Assembly (NCBI GenBank): GCA_018711005.1
Contig: DVIT01000016.1
Span: 37,445 to 101,444 of the forward strand
Reading direction: 5' to 3'
From: Candidatus Scybalocola faecigallinarum
GTDB taxonomy: Bacteria; Bacillota; Clostridia; Lachnospirales; Lachnospiraceae
Length of the DNA stretch: 64,000 bases
Shown: in pieces, positions 1-8,054 of the stretch
Position numbering within the stretch: the first letter of the stretch is position 1
Layout of the letters: each line of letters begins with the position of its first letter
Notes under the pieces: generated by a model
Told to the model about the DNA's origin: nothing
Database searches by the model: none
What the model saw: the letters and a program-made list of their open reading frames with translations, nothing else
Position numbers and translations under genes: made by a program

Positions 1-2
1 AC

Positions 3-1085
3 CGGTATACCCAGGTTCCTGCCGAGACTCGGGCCATGCTTTCGGATTTTACCGGCGGGACAGTCCCTGACACCCTGGAGGAAAAGATCCGCTATATCCG
101 CTCATTGTTGGGAAATACATGCACATACACCCTGACGCCGGGAAGTCTGCCGCAAGGGCGGGATTTTACCGAATATTTTCTCATGGAAAACCAGAGGGGC
201 TATTGTATGCATTTTGCCACAGCCGCGACGCTGCTTTTAAGAAATATGGGTGTTCCGGCCAGATATGTAGAGGGTTATATTTTAATCCCCGGCAATTTCA
301 CTGCTTCTTCCAATGGATATGAGGCCATCGTGTACGATCATCAGGCCCATGCCTGGGCAGAAATTTATGTGGATGGCGCAGGCTGGGTTCCGGTGGAAAT
401 GACGCCCACCTATTATGATTCTCAGGAAATCTCCGATGAGCCTCAGGAAAGCACGGAGACGGCCCGGGAGACAGAGACGGAAACGGAGAGTGAGACTGAA
501 ACAGAGAGCAGTTTAGCTCAAAGCGAAACTGCTCAGTCCCAGTCCGGCAATGAAAGCAGCGCTTCCGAGTCTGAGACGGCTCAGAATACGCCGCCTCAGG
601 GATCCGATGGACAAGGTTCCAATGGACAGAGCAGCGGAGGCTTCCTTGGCACTGTTTTAAATGTTCTTTGGGGCATTTTGATCTTTGCTGCGGTGATCGT
701 TATTTTGGCGGCGCTGATCCTGATGCGGGCATCAGCCCTTGCACGGCAGAGGGCGCGGCGTATGGGCCAGAAAAACCGGAGCAAGGCTGTAAGCGCCATT
801 TACAGCTGTACCCTGCGCTTGTTTGAGATCATGGGGTACCATCAGAAGGATTATGGAAATCTCCATGAATACTTTGAAGCTGTGGCCAGGGATTATGATT
901 TTATTAATGTGGATGCATTGGATGAAATGGTCATTCTGGCCAACCAGGCGGCGTTTAGCCGTGACGGTGTGGAGACTGCCCAGTGGCAGGAATGCCGTCA
1001 CTTATACCAGTCTGTACGGAAACAAATGCTGAAGGCGCAGCCCTGGTGGAAGCAGCTGCTGCTAAAATATATTTACTGCTGTTAA
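3..1085 (+). CDS. Transglutaminase-like membrane protein, 3' part (TgpA/DUF4129 type), truncated by window edge
   Basis: The frame is open from base 3 with no start in view, so the 5' part lies outside the window. Counting from the internal Met at base 36, the core transglutaminase motif RGYCMHFA carries the likely nucleophile C57. H105 in AHAWAEIYVDG and the Asp about eight residues later complete the triad. A Ser/Thr/Glu-rich linker (about 130-200) follows, then one membrane helix (about 206-230) and a C-terminal cytosolic helical tail of DUF4129 type. Full members of the family have several N-terminal membrane helices, which would be in the missing part. Substrate unknown; these proteins are thought to act on the cell surface. 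A strong hairpin terminator follows the stop. Confidence 0.85.
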   Translation, partial: RYTQVPAETRAMLSDFTGGTVPDTLEEKIRYIRSLLGNTCTYTLTPGSLPQGRDFTEYFLMENQRGYCMHFATAATLLLRNMGVPARYVEGYILIPGNFTASSNGYEAIVYDHQAHAWAEIYVDGAGWVPVEMTPTYYDSQEISDEPQESTETARETETETESETETESSLAQSETAQSQSGNESSASESETAQNTPPQGSDGQGSNGQSSGGFLGTVLNVLWGILIFAAVIVILAALILMRASALARQRARRMGQKNRSKAVSAIYSCTLRLFEIMGYHQKDYGNLHEYFEAVARDYDFINVDALDEMVILANQAAFSRDGVETAQWQECRHLYQSVRKQMLKAQPWWKQLLLKYIYCC

Positions 1086-1137
1086 GGCGGAACAAAAAAA
1101 TAACGCTTCAGACATGTTTGAAGCAAAACTAAAAAAG

Positions 1138-1174
1138 CCATGGATTTTCGGGGGTCTGAAAATCCATGGTTTTT
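1138..1174. terminator. Bidirectional intrinsic terminator
   Basis: A perfect 12-bp stem (CCATGGATTTTC with GAAAATCCATGG) and 8-nt loop is followed by five T on the plus strand and preceded by six A, which gives a T-run on the minus strand. It serves the transglutaminase gene and probably the convergent LVIVD gene. A weaker hairpin followed by TTTTTT lies at about 1182-1207. Confidence 0.85.
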
Positions 1175-1235
1175 ATAATGGGGGATCTGTAAGGATCTCC
1201 GTTTTTTATCGTATCCCGGGAATAAATCCTCCGGA

Positions 1236-2636
1236 TTAATTATCTGCGTCTCCGGTTCTCTTTAAAATGTAGAAGCCGTCGTCCAGAGCGGTAATGATGA
1301 TGTATCCTCTGTCATCAACGATAACATCCTCAGTTACGGCATTTCTCGGGCCTGGGAAGCCTGGGAAGTAGGATTCCTCAGGTGTCTTATTTGGGTTCGG
1401 TGGAATGAAGTAAGCGATCTCTTTAATGTAGTAAGGATCGGATACATCATAAATGCGAAGGCCTGCGGCAAAGTAGCAGCAGTATACCCGGTCGCCCCGC
1501 TGTTCAAGCCATGGCTTACCGCTCATAGGCTCATGAAGGTTATGAGGACCGAAAGGACCCTGGCAGCCAAGGTTCATCACGTTAAAGTTAGGATATGGAA
1601 AATCCTTTGGAACTTCCGGATATGGGAACTCGGCAATAAGTGTGGGTTTGGACGGATTCCGTACATCGATCATATGGATGTTGTTCAGCGCCTGTGCTTC
1701 TGTAATGGATCCGGGCGGGAAGAACTGGAAGCGTTCACCTTCGTTTGTAACAACAACCAGATCGCGGCCCGGAAGGGGAAGGGCAGTATGTGTCCTTGCA
1801 CCGGCCAGGTGGCTTGAAAATACAGGCTGCAGTCTTAAGTTGCCTACGCATTTCGGCCGTGTAACGTCATTAACGTCAAGAATGTACAGACCATCGCCGC
1901 AGTAGCCGCAGAAGCAAAGACCGTCCTCACGCACATATGGCGGTCCGTGCATCCAGCCCTTGTCCATAAATGCAGGAACATGGGCTGCTGTATGGTCAAC
2001 GGTACGTCCGGGATAGCCGTCAACAAACTGTTCCGGTGACCACCAGTTGCCAACCTCCACAGGATGGGTGGGATCTGCAATATCAACGATACGCATGATC
2101 ATACCTTCAAAACGTTCAGCTTCGCAGGAAAGATATACATAGCGTCCGCCGTTGTACATAAAACGGTGAACACCGATGGAGTGAGGCACGCCGCAGTCCC
2201 AATATCCCAGGAATTTGGGATTTTCCGGATCTTCTTTTAATGAATAAATGCGGATACCTACTTCACATTTAATATTTCTAAGCTCGCTTTGCTCTACAAG
2301 GGCGTCCGGGCCGGAGCCTGCGGACATGGCGCAGATCATAAGATCGTCAGCCACCTGGAGCTTTGGTGTGGTGGTGGTAGGATATTCCTTGGGATCCACC
2401 AGTTCAAAGTGCTTTACAAACCGGGGGTTGTACGGGTCTGTGACTTCACTGATCATGACGCCGTTTTGTGTGCCGCCAAAGCATGCACCGTAAAGATAGT
2501 ATTTTCCTTCTGCCGTTTTGTAAAGGGCCATCTGGAACATACCGCAGTTGCCGTCCATTTCATTAAAGGAGCAGACTTCAAGATTTTTAATATAACCATT
2601 GTTGCCCGGCCCTTTTGCATAAAACATATCAGCCAT
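1236..2636 (-). CDS. LVIVD repeat-containing protein (beta-propeller-like)
   Basis: 466 residues. The sequence has recurring units in which a strand ending in IYSL, IVDI, ILDV or IYDV is followed by a short turn and DP or NP (for example MRIVDIADPTHP and LRIYDVSDPYYI). This is the LVIVD repeat pattern, which forms a propeller. No signal peptide is visible, so the protein is probably cytosolic. The start is supported by AGGAGG seven bases upstream of the ATG, and a consensus promoter lies about 60 bp upstream of the gene. Ligand or partner unknown. It is transcribed alone and converges on the preceding gene. Confidence 0.8.
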   Translation of the reverse strand: MADMFYAKGPGNNGYIKNLEVCSFNEMDGNCGMFQMALYKTAEGKYYLYGACFGGTQNGVMISEVTDPYNPRFVKHFELVDPKEYPTTTTPKLQVADDLMICAMSAGSGPDALVEQSELRNIKCEVGIRIYSLKEDPENPKFLGYWDCGVPHSIGVHRFMYNGGRYVYLSCEAERFEGMIMRIVDIADPTHPVEVGNWWSPEQFVDGYPGRTVDHTAAHVPAFMDKGWMHGPPYVREDGLCFCGYCGDGLYILDVNDVTRPKCVGNLRLQPVFSSHLAGARTHTALPLPGRDLVVVTNEGERFQFFPPGSITEAQALNNIHMIDVRNPSKPTLIAEFPYPEVPKDFPYPNFNVMNLGCQGPFGPHNLHEPMSGKPWLEQRGDRVYCCYFAAGLRIYDVSDPYYIKEIAYFIPPNPNKTPEESYFPGFPGPRNAVTEDVIVDDRGYIIITALDDGFYILKRTGDADN

Positions 2637-2695
2637 AAATCTACCTCCTGTTTTTTTATATAGTCTAAGCAGAATAAGTTCATTGCTTTGTATAT

Positions 2696-2724
2696 ATTTT
2701 ACATAATAATCCCGGTTAAATCAA
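2696..2724 (-). promoter_or_regulatory. Sigma-A-type promoter of the LVIVD gene
   Basis: On the minus strand TTGATT and TAAAAT are separated by 17 bp, about 60 bp upstream of the ATG at 2636. No other consensus pair was seen in this gap. Confidence 0.55.
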
Positions 2725-2907
2725 CAAAAGAACGTTAATTTATCCAATGCATATTAAAATCGGCATGACAAATCCAAATGGATAAGGAAATTGATATAAT
2801 ACGCTGCCCGGTAAATTACCTTTAGGCGGCGTTTGATCCATGGATCTTTCGGTTTCTCTTGCAATTTTTTTAATATGGTTTAAAATGTTCATATGGTATG
2901 ATGCCAG

Positions 2908-3066
2908 GGTCAAAATATCGTGCTTTTCATGCTCGCATGAAAAAGCACGATTTTGAGACCTGCAAAAACATGAGAAAGAGCCTTTTTTCGCAGAAAAATG
3001 AGCGATTTCGAATGTTTTTAGGATTTCGTGAGCACGAAGTGCGGAGAAATCCGTGGCATTATAGTA
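2908..3066. repeat. Structured intergenic element with two hairpins, possible dispersed palindromic repeat
   Basis: The first hairpin (about 2908-2959) has near-complementary arms of about 20 nt (GGTCAAAATATCGTGCTTTT against AAAAAGCACGATTTTGAGACC, one bulge). The second (about 3030-3061) has arms GGATTTC and GAAATCC with an inner GCAC/GTGC pair. Between them is an A-rich stretch. No open reading frame of note. It ends just before the DegV ribosome binding site and may include that gene's promoter (TATAGTATATAAAAT at about 3060-3075). The complex, compact layout resembles a mobile extragenic palindrome more than a simple terminator. Confidence 0.5.
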
Positions 3067-3098
3067 TATAAAATAAATTCAACGGGGAGTATGTTGTT

Positions 3099-3947
3099 AT
3101 GGAAAAAGTAAAAATTTTCGGTGACAGTACATGTGATCTTCCAAAGGAGATCCTGGAACGTTTTGACCTTGATGTGATGCCTTTGCCGGTCATGATCGGA
3201 GACCGCCAGTGCCTGGACGGCGTGGATGCCACACCGGAGGATATTTACCAATATTATGAGACCACAGGCAAGATGAGCAAGACCAGCGCGCCAAATACTA
3301 ACGATTACAAGGAGTTTTGGAAACCGTGGGTGGATGAGGGATATGAAGTAATCCATTTTCATATTAGCTCGGATATTTCCGGAACATACAACTTTGCATG
3401 TATGGCAGCTAAAGAAGTGGGACATGTGCATCCCATTGATACGAGAGTATTATCCACCGGGATCGGCCTTCTGATGCTGGAAGCAGCAGACCTGAGAGAT
3501 GAAGGAAGATCGGCACAGGAGATTGTGGACATTATTGAAAAGCGCAAGGAAAAGTGCCAGACCAGCTTTCTTGTGGATGTGGTCGAATATTTGTGGAAGG
3601 GCGGACGGTGCAGCAGTGTTGCAGCCCTTGGAGCGAATGTTTTAAAGCTCAAGCCAAGGATCGATCTTGTGGACGGCAGGATGATCTCCACGAAAAAGTA
3701 CAGAGGAAAAACCGAAAAGTGTTTTGCTGCTTATGCTGATGACCTGCTTGCCGGAAAAGATAATATTAAGCTGGATCGGATCTTTGTTACCCATTCCGGG
3801 ATCGACCAGAAGATCGTTGACCTTATGGTGAGCAAGGTAAAAGAGCACCAGCCGGAGGTTAAAGAAATTTTTGTAACAAAAGCAGGATGTACCATTTCCT
3901 GCCACTGCGGCCCGGGAACTTTGGGCATACTGTTTCTGTATAAATAA
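3099..3947 (+). CDS. DegV family fatty-acid-binding protein
   Basis: 282 residues, the usual DegV length. The N-terminus has the family motif DSTCDLP and the first-domain motif SKTSAPNTNDY. Later come HISSDISGTYN and the helical lid region ending SCHCGPGTLGILF. DegV proteins bind a fatty acid between two alpha/beta domains; some (FakB) hand it to the kinase FakA, but no fakA lies here. GGGGAG lies about 13 nt upstream of the ATG. The M3 peptidase gene follows after a short gap, so the two are probably co-transcribed. Confidence 0.9.
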   Translation: MEKVKIFGDSTCDLPKEILERFDLDVMPLPVMIGDRQCLDGVDATPEDIYQYYETTGKMSKTSAPNTNDYKEFWKPWVDEGYEVIHFHISSDISGTYNFACMAAKEVGHVHPIDTRVLSTGIGLLMLEAADLRDEGRSAQEIVDIIEKRKEKCQTSFLVDVVEYLWKGGRCSSVAALGANVLKLKPRIDLVDGRMISTKKYRGKTEKCFAAYADDLLAGKDNIKLDRIFVTHSGIDQKIVDLMVSKVKEHQPEVKEIFVTKAGCTISCHCGPGTLGILFLYK

Positions 3948-3979
3948 CTTGATGCTAACTTATGAAAGGAACTTGTATT

Positions 3980-5656
3980 ATGGAAAAATTTTCGCAAATG
4001 ACATATGAGCGCCCGGATGTGGATGCCTTTGCCGGGGATGTTAATGCTTTCCTGGAAGCATTTCGGACTGCTGAGGACTACCCGTCTGCCAGAGCGTTGT
4101 TTATGGAGCTGAATGAAAAGCGGGATCATATTGAAACCATGTGCTCCATTGCCGAAATCCGCAACACAGTAAATACGGCGGATGAATATTACGAAAAAGA
4201 AGTGGAGTATATTGCCCAGATCGCGCCCAAGATCAATCTGGAGATGCGCAAGGTTTATGAGCAGCTGCTGGCATCTCCCTTTGTAGGGGATTTTACCAAT
4301 GAATTTGGTGAAAACTATATCCGCAGCCTGAAAAACCAGATCCGTTTTGCCAATGAAGCTAATGTGGATAATCAGGTGAAGGAAAGCCTTCTTGTACAAA
4401 AGTATGCAAAGGTTTCTGCTGTGTGTACGACCCGCTTCCACGGAGAGGATGTAAACTTTTACGGCCTGTTAAAATATATGGAAAGCACAGACCGGAATGT
4501 GCGCCGTGAGGCATTTCAGGCGTGGGCAGACCTTTATGAGTCTATTTCCGGGGAACTGGATGATATTTACAGCCAGCTTGTCCAGGTGCGCTGCGAGATG
4601 GCCAGAGTGCTTGGCTTTAAGGATTATATTGAGCTGATCTACCAGCAGAGAGAACGCTTTGATTATGACCGGGAGGATGTAAAAAATTTCCGCCGTCAGA
4701 TCAAGGAAGTGATTGTTCCTATTTGCCAGAAGCTGTTCCGGGAACAGAAAGAGCGTCTTGGCATTGATCAGCTTCACTATTATGACGAAGCTCTTGTATT
4801 TCCTGAAGGCAATGCCGTTCCTGAGGGCACCAGCCGTGAGCTTATTGAGAAGGCTTCCAAAATGTATCATGAGCTGTCCGGGGAAACCGGAGAATTTTTC
4901 GATTTTATGACCCGGTACGAGCTTTTTGATCTGGAAACAAAGCCCGGAAAACGTCAGGGCGGCTACTGCACCTCCTTGCCGGAGTATAAGGCGCCGTTTA
5001 TTTTCTCAAACTTTAACGGCACCAGCGCTGATGTGGATGTGCTGACCCATGAAGCCGGCCATGCGTTTGAGTCCTTTGTATCCTCCCGCAGGATCCCTCT
5101 GTCGTCCATGGTATGGCCGACCATGGAAGTGTGCGAGATCCACTCTATGTCTATGGAATTTTTCACTTACCCGTGGATGGAGCTGTTTTTCGGAGAAAAT
5201 ACAGAAAAGTATAAATATGCCCATTTTGTATCAGCCCTGACCTGCATTCCTTATATGGCCTGTGTGGATGAGTTCCAGCACAGAGTATTTGAGGAAAATG
5301 CCCTGGATGCCCAGCAGCGGCGCCGAATCTGGAAAGAGCTGGAGGCGTATTATATGCCGTGGCGGGACTATGACGGCAACAGCTTTTTGGAAAATGGCGG
5401 TTTCTGGATGCAGAAGCAGCACATCTTTATGTCGCCGTTTTATTATATTGATTATGCGCTGGCCCAGATGGGCGCCCTGGAGTTTTACGGCCGCATGAAA
5501 ACAGACCGGAAAACCGCCTGGGAGGATTATTTCAGACTGTGCTGCGCCGGAGGCAGCAAAGGCTACTTTGATCTGCTGAAGCTGGCCCATCTGAGCAATC
5601 CTTTTGAGGACGGAACAGTGAAGGGAATCATGGATTCTCTTAAGGACGAGCTTTAA
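3980..5656 (+). CDS. M3 family oligoendopeptidase (PepF-like zinc peptidase)
   Basis: 558 residues from the chosen start. Zinc-binding HEAGH is at residues 357-361 (THEAGHAFESF), and the third ligand Glu should lie in the following MEVCEIHSMSMEFF segment. The N-terminal half is helical, as in thimet/PepF peptidases. No signal peptide, so it is expected to cleave short peptides in the cytosol. An ATG six codons upstream (3962) is possible, but AAAGGA sits about 10 nt before the ATG at 3980. It is likely in an operon with DegV. Confidence 0.9.
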   Translation: MEKFSQMTYERPDVDAFAGDVNAFLEAFRTAEDYPSARALFMELNEKRDHIETMCSIAEIRNTVNTADEYYEKEVEYIAQIAPKINLEMRKVYEQLLASPFVGDFTNEFGENYIRSLKNQIRFANEANVDNQVKESLLVQKYAKVSAVCTTRFHGEDVNFYGLLKYMESTDRNVRREAFQAWADLYESISGELDDIYSQLVQVRCEMARVLGFKDYIELIYQQRERFDYDREDVKNFRRQIKEVIVPICQKLFREQKERLGIDQLHYYDEALVFPEGNAVPEGTSRELIEKASKMYHELSGETGEFFDFMTRYELFDLETKPGKRQGGYCTSLPEYKAPFIFSNFNGTSADVDVLTHEAGHAFESFVSSRRIPLSSMVWPTMEVCEIHSMSMEFFTYPWMELFFGENTEKYKYAHFVSALTCIPYMACVDEFQHRVFEENALDAQQRRRIWKELEAYYMPWRDYDGNSFLENGGFWMQKQHIFMSPFYYIDYALAQMGALEFYGRMKTDRKTAWEDYFRLCCAGGSKGYFDLLKLAHLSNPFEDGTVKGIMDSLKDEL

Positions 5657-5662
5657 GCCCTG

Positions 5663-5688
5663 ATGGTGATCCGTATTGGGATCACCAT
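5663..5688 (+). terminator. Hairpin after the M3 peptidase gene
   Basis: Ten-base arms ATGGTGATCC and GGATCACCAT with a 6-nt loop start seven bases after the stop codon. There is only a poor T-tract, so termination efficiency is uncertain. Confidence 0.5.
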
Positions 5689-5765
5689 TCTTGGCGGATT
5701 GCTCCCGGCAAAGCGGGCGGCAAAGAAGGATCCGGTGGCAGCACTGCGGACAGAATAATAAGCAT

Positions 5766-5795
5766 AGAAAAAGGCCCCCGGATTTTTGGGGGCCT
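5766..5795 (-). terminator. Intrinsic terminator of the SEC-C gene
   Basis: Stem GGCCCCC/GGGGGCC with an 8-nt loop, followed on the minus strand by TTTTT. It sits about 15 bases past the stop codon of the SEC-C protein gene. Confidence 0.85.
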
Positions 5796-5807
5796 GATGA
5801 ATGCTGA

Positions 5808-6317
5808 TTACTGATTTCTTCCGCAGCAGAATTTGTACTTTTTGCCGCTTCCGCAAGGACAGGGATCGTTGCGGCCGATCTTTTTGCCCTTAACGATGGT
5901 TGTAGAGCTTTTCTGTGCTTTGTAAAGCTCTTTGCGCCGTTCTTCACTTAAAAGATTGTTCCACTGAGGAAGGTTATAAAGCCAGTCTGCTTTAGCAGCA
6001 ACCATGTTGTAATACAGTTTCTCCAGGTCAATGTCCAGAGTTACAACGCTGTCTTCTTCCAGCTCCTCAATAGGATTAGGCTCTTTAATGCTTTCGTTGA
6101 TGCCATCCAGGAATCCAAGCATTAATGCTGGTTCAATACCATATTTTTCGGACAGTTCTTTAACCGTTCCGGTAACAACCTCTACCGGCTCTGTAAGAAG
6201 CTGCTCATAAACGTCCTTTTCTTTGGAGTAGTATCTTGTCCAGAATCTTTGTTGTGATGCCGCATCTTTGCTGTATTGGGTAACGATTTTTTCCCATTCC
6301 TTCATTAATTCGCTCAT
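5808..6317 (-). CDS. SEC-C metal-binding domain protein
   Basis: 169 residues. The C-terminus is a complete SEC-C zinc-binding motif, [17 protein letters not shown], as found at the end of SecA and in many small proteins. The upstream 140 residues are mostly helical and not recognised. The start at MSELMKEW is chosen over an ATG 12 codons earlier because AAGGTG lies about seven bases before it. The gene has a near-consensus promoter and an unusually long, structured leader (separate entries). Function unknown; the motif suggests protein or ribosome contact. Confidence 0.8.
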   Translation of the reverse strand: MSELMKEWEKIVTQYSKDAASQQRFWTRYYSKEKDVYEQLLTEPVEVVTGTVKELSEKYGIEPALMLGFLDGINESIKEPNPIEELEEDSVVTLDIDLEKLYYNMVAAKADWLYNLPQWNNLLSEERRKELYKAQKSSTTIVKGKKIGRNDPCPCGSGKKYKFCCGRNQ

Positions 6318-6459
6318 TTGCTTCACCTTTTCCTTTATTTTTTCCGCAGGCAATGAATCAGATAGGCACGGTCCAGGCGACTTTCTCTTGCCGCGGGGTA
6401 TTTGCCTGGTTCAACCTATGGGCTTAGGAAATTAAAAAATCCCATCCATAGATCATGCT
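6318..6459 (-). ncRNA. Structured 5' leader of the SEC-C gene, candidate cis-regulatory RNA
   Basis: About 140 nt lie between the predicted start of transcription and the start codon. In transcript order, CTATGG can pair with a downstream CCATAG. The same segment (ATAGG) can instead pair with a later CCTAT that encloses CCAGGC/GCCTGG. The two pairings exclude each other, as in attenuators and riboswitches. I do not recognise a known class, and there is no T-run after the structure. Confidence 0.4.
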
Positions 6460-6465
6460 CTGGAT

Positions 6466-6495
6466 ATTATAGTATAATTTCAGGGCAGTTGTCAA
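6466..6495 (-). promoter_or_regulatory. Strong sigma-A promoter of the SEC-C leader
   Basis: TTGACA and TATAAT, both perfect consensus hexamers, are separated by 18 bp on the minus strand. Confidence 0.8.
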
Positions 6496-6516
6496 CCTTT
6501 TGACGATCCAACAAAA

Positions 6517-6578
6517 AAGCTTGCGTAAACGATTCAGCCATGCATCCGGGCGGGCATGGCTGAATCGTTACAAGCTTG
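6517..6578 (-). terminator. Long hairpin, probable terminator of the DUF3006 gene
   Basis: Sixteen-base perfect arms (AACGATTCAGCCATGC and its complement) flank a 10-nt loop and are extended outward by AAGCTTG/CAAGCTT. On the minus strand the structure runs into TTTTTT. The arm core AGCCATGC is also found in the inverted repeat at 6961-7032. Confidence 0.65.
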
Positions 6579-6642
6579 CGGCTTTAACGCTTTTCGGCCT
6601 GACCGGGCATAACAGGGGATCTGGCCTGGGCCGGAAATGCTT

Positions 6643-6858
6643 TCAGTCCGCCTGTTTTTTAAAAAGAGAACGCATTTTATTCTGCATCTGTTCCCGGCGC
6701 AGGCGGTTGTCTTTCTTTATATATATGCCATCCTCTTGCTCAATCGCATCCCCCTCAACGCAGTCCGGGGGCAGGAGCGCTTTTTCTACAGTAAACATCC
6801 TGCCGTCCTCCTGTTCACATACAGCAAGCTCCCCTTCAAAACGGTCAATCGTCAGCAT
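6643..6858 (-). CDS. DUF3006 family small protein
   Basis: 71 residues. It begins MLTIDRFEGELAVCEQEDG and contains the PPDCVEGDAI segment typical of DUF3006, a small beta-barrel-like family common in Clostridia and often next to metallo-beta-lactamase genes. The ATG at 6858 is preceded by GGAGGGG with good spacing; a further in-frame ATG 18 codons upstream has no ribosome binding site. Transcribed divergently from the Gfo/Idh/MocA operon. Function unknown. Confidence 0.7.
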   Translation of the reverse strand: MLTIDRFEGELAVCEQEDGRMFTVEKALLPPDCVEGDAIEQEDGIYIKKDNRLRREQMQNKMRSLFKKQAD

Positions 6859-6891
6859 GATCTGACCCCTCCTTTGCTCTGGTTTATGATC

Positions 6892-6920
6892 ATTGTAGCG
6901 GATAAAACACAAAAACGCAA
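6892..6920 (-). promoter_or_regulatory. Promoter of the DUF3006 gene
   Basis: Minus-strand TTGCGT and TACAAT with 17 bp between them, about 34 bp before the start codon. It is back to back with the plus-strand promoter at 6939-6967. Confidence 0.5.
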
Positions 6921-6938
6921 CCCACCCCCTTTCTCCAT

Positions 6939-6967
6939 TTGACCCCCGAATCGGACTGTGTTACAAT
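6939..6967 (+). promoter_or_regulatory. Promoter of the oxidoreductase operon
   Basis: TTGACC and TACAAT with 17 bp spacing. The -10 box lies inside the left arm of the inverted repeat at 6961-7032, so a protein bound to that repeat or the hairpin formed from it would affect initiation or the leader. Confidence 0.6.
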
Positions 6968-7032
6968 TAAGCCATGCATACCGGCATAAGCTACAGCGAA
7001 GGCGAAGCCTGAGCTGCATGGCTTAATTGTAA
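6961..7032. repeat. 18-bp perfect inverted repeat over promoter and leader
   Basis: TTACAATTAAGCCATGCA at 6961-6978 is exactly complementary to 7015-7032, with a 36-nt loop between. The left arm covers the -10 box and start of transcription; the right arm ends about 15 nt before the ribosome binding site of the oxidoreductase gene. It could be an operator, a leader hairpin or a palindromic repeat. Confidence 0.75.
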
Positions 7033-7058
7033 GCTGCGAGAATATGGAGGTCGAGAAA

Positions 7059-8039
7059 ATGTTTAATTGGGGAATTGCCGGAACCGGCGCGATTGCCAGC
7101 AAATTTGCGGATACAGTATATAAAATGAAGGATGACATGACTGTTTACGGCGTGGCTTCACGTAATTATGGAAAAGCCTATAAGTTTGCAAAGCAGCATC
7201 ATGTGACGAAAGCTTTTGAAAGCTATGAGCGTATGCTGGAGGATGAAAATATCCATGGAGTTTATATTGCCGTACCCCATCCAATGCACTGTGAATATGC
7301 TGTGGCAGCTATGAAAGCCGGAAAGCATGTGTTATGCGAAAAGCCGGTAGGTATGAATGCAGGGCAGGTTCAGCATATGATCGATGTGGCTTATGACAAT
7401 AATGTATTTCTCATGGAAAACATGGTGACACGGTTTTTGCCGGCGGTCCTGCAGGTACGCCAGTGGATCGATGAAGGCGAGATCGGAGAGGTTCGGTTTA
7501 TTGAAGCAAGCTACGGATTCCCGGCCCAGGGATTTCCGGACACCCGGTGGTTTAACCGTGACCTTGGGGGCGGAGCCCTCCTGGATGTGGGCATTTATCC
7601 GGCCAGCTTTGCAACTATGATCCTGGGATTTGATATTGAGGACATAAAAACCTGCGCCTATTTGGGAGAAGCAGGGACGGATGAGCATAATATGATCACC
7701 CTGGTCTACCGGGGCGGCCGCAGGATCGCTCATTTAAGCTCATCGGTCGTAGCGGATACCGGCTGCGGCGCTGTGATCTCCGGAGAATTTGGAAAGATCA
7801 CTATGGATCATTTTACAAATTGTACCCGGGTGGCACTGACACGTAACTTTGAGGAAACACAGATCATGGAATTTCCCCATGAGGTCAATGGCTTTGAATA
7901 TGCCATCCGGGAGGCCTATCACTGTATTTCCAAGGGAGAGCTGGAAAGTCCGCGCCTTCCCTGGGTCGTGACCCTGGAAAACATGCGGATCATGGACCGG
8001 ATCCGGGGCATGTGGGGATTGCATTATCCTTGTGAGTAA
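7059..8039 (+). CDS. Gfo/Idh/MocA family NAD(P)-dependent oxidoreductase
   Basis: 326 residues. The N-terminal Rossmann motif is WGIAGTGAIASKFA, and the family signature CEKPVGMN holds the conserved Lys. The C-terminal half has the expected alpha/beta substrate domain (DLGGGALLDVGIYP). Such enzymes oxidise or reduce sugars, inositols or cyclised amino sugars; the substrate cannot be read from sequence. GGAGG about seven bases upstream fixes the start at 7059 rather than the ATG at 7044, which lies inside the ribosome binding site. First gene of a five-gene operon. Confidence 0.85.
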   Translation: MFNWGIAGTGAIASKFADTVYKMKDDMTVYGVASRNYGKAYKFAKQHHVTKAFESYERMLEDENIHGVYIAVPHPMHCEYAVAAMKAGKHVLCEKPVGMNAGQVQHMIDVAYDNNVFLMENMVTRFLPAVLQVRQWIDEGEIGEVRFIEASYGFPAQGFPDTRWFNRDLGGGALLDVGIYPASFATMILGFDIEDIKTCAYLGEAGTDEHNMITLVYRGGRRIAHLSSSVVADTGCGAVISGEFGKITMDHFTNCTRVALTRNFEETQIMEFPHEVNGFEYAIREAYHCISKGELESPRLPWVVTLENMRIMDRIRGMWGLHYPCE

Positions 8040-8054
8040 AGGAATGAATGGAGC

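Noticed and set aside
3731..5947. Long minus-strand frames (236 and 238 codons) over the DegV and M3 peptidase genes
   Set aside because: They lie antisense to well-supported genes, have no ribosome binding site and no recognisable motif.
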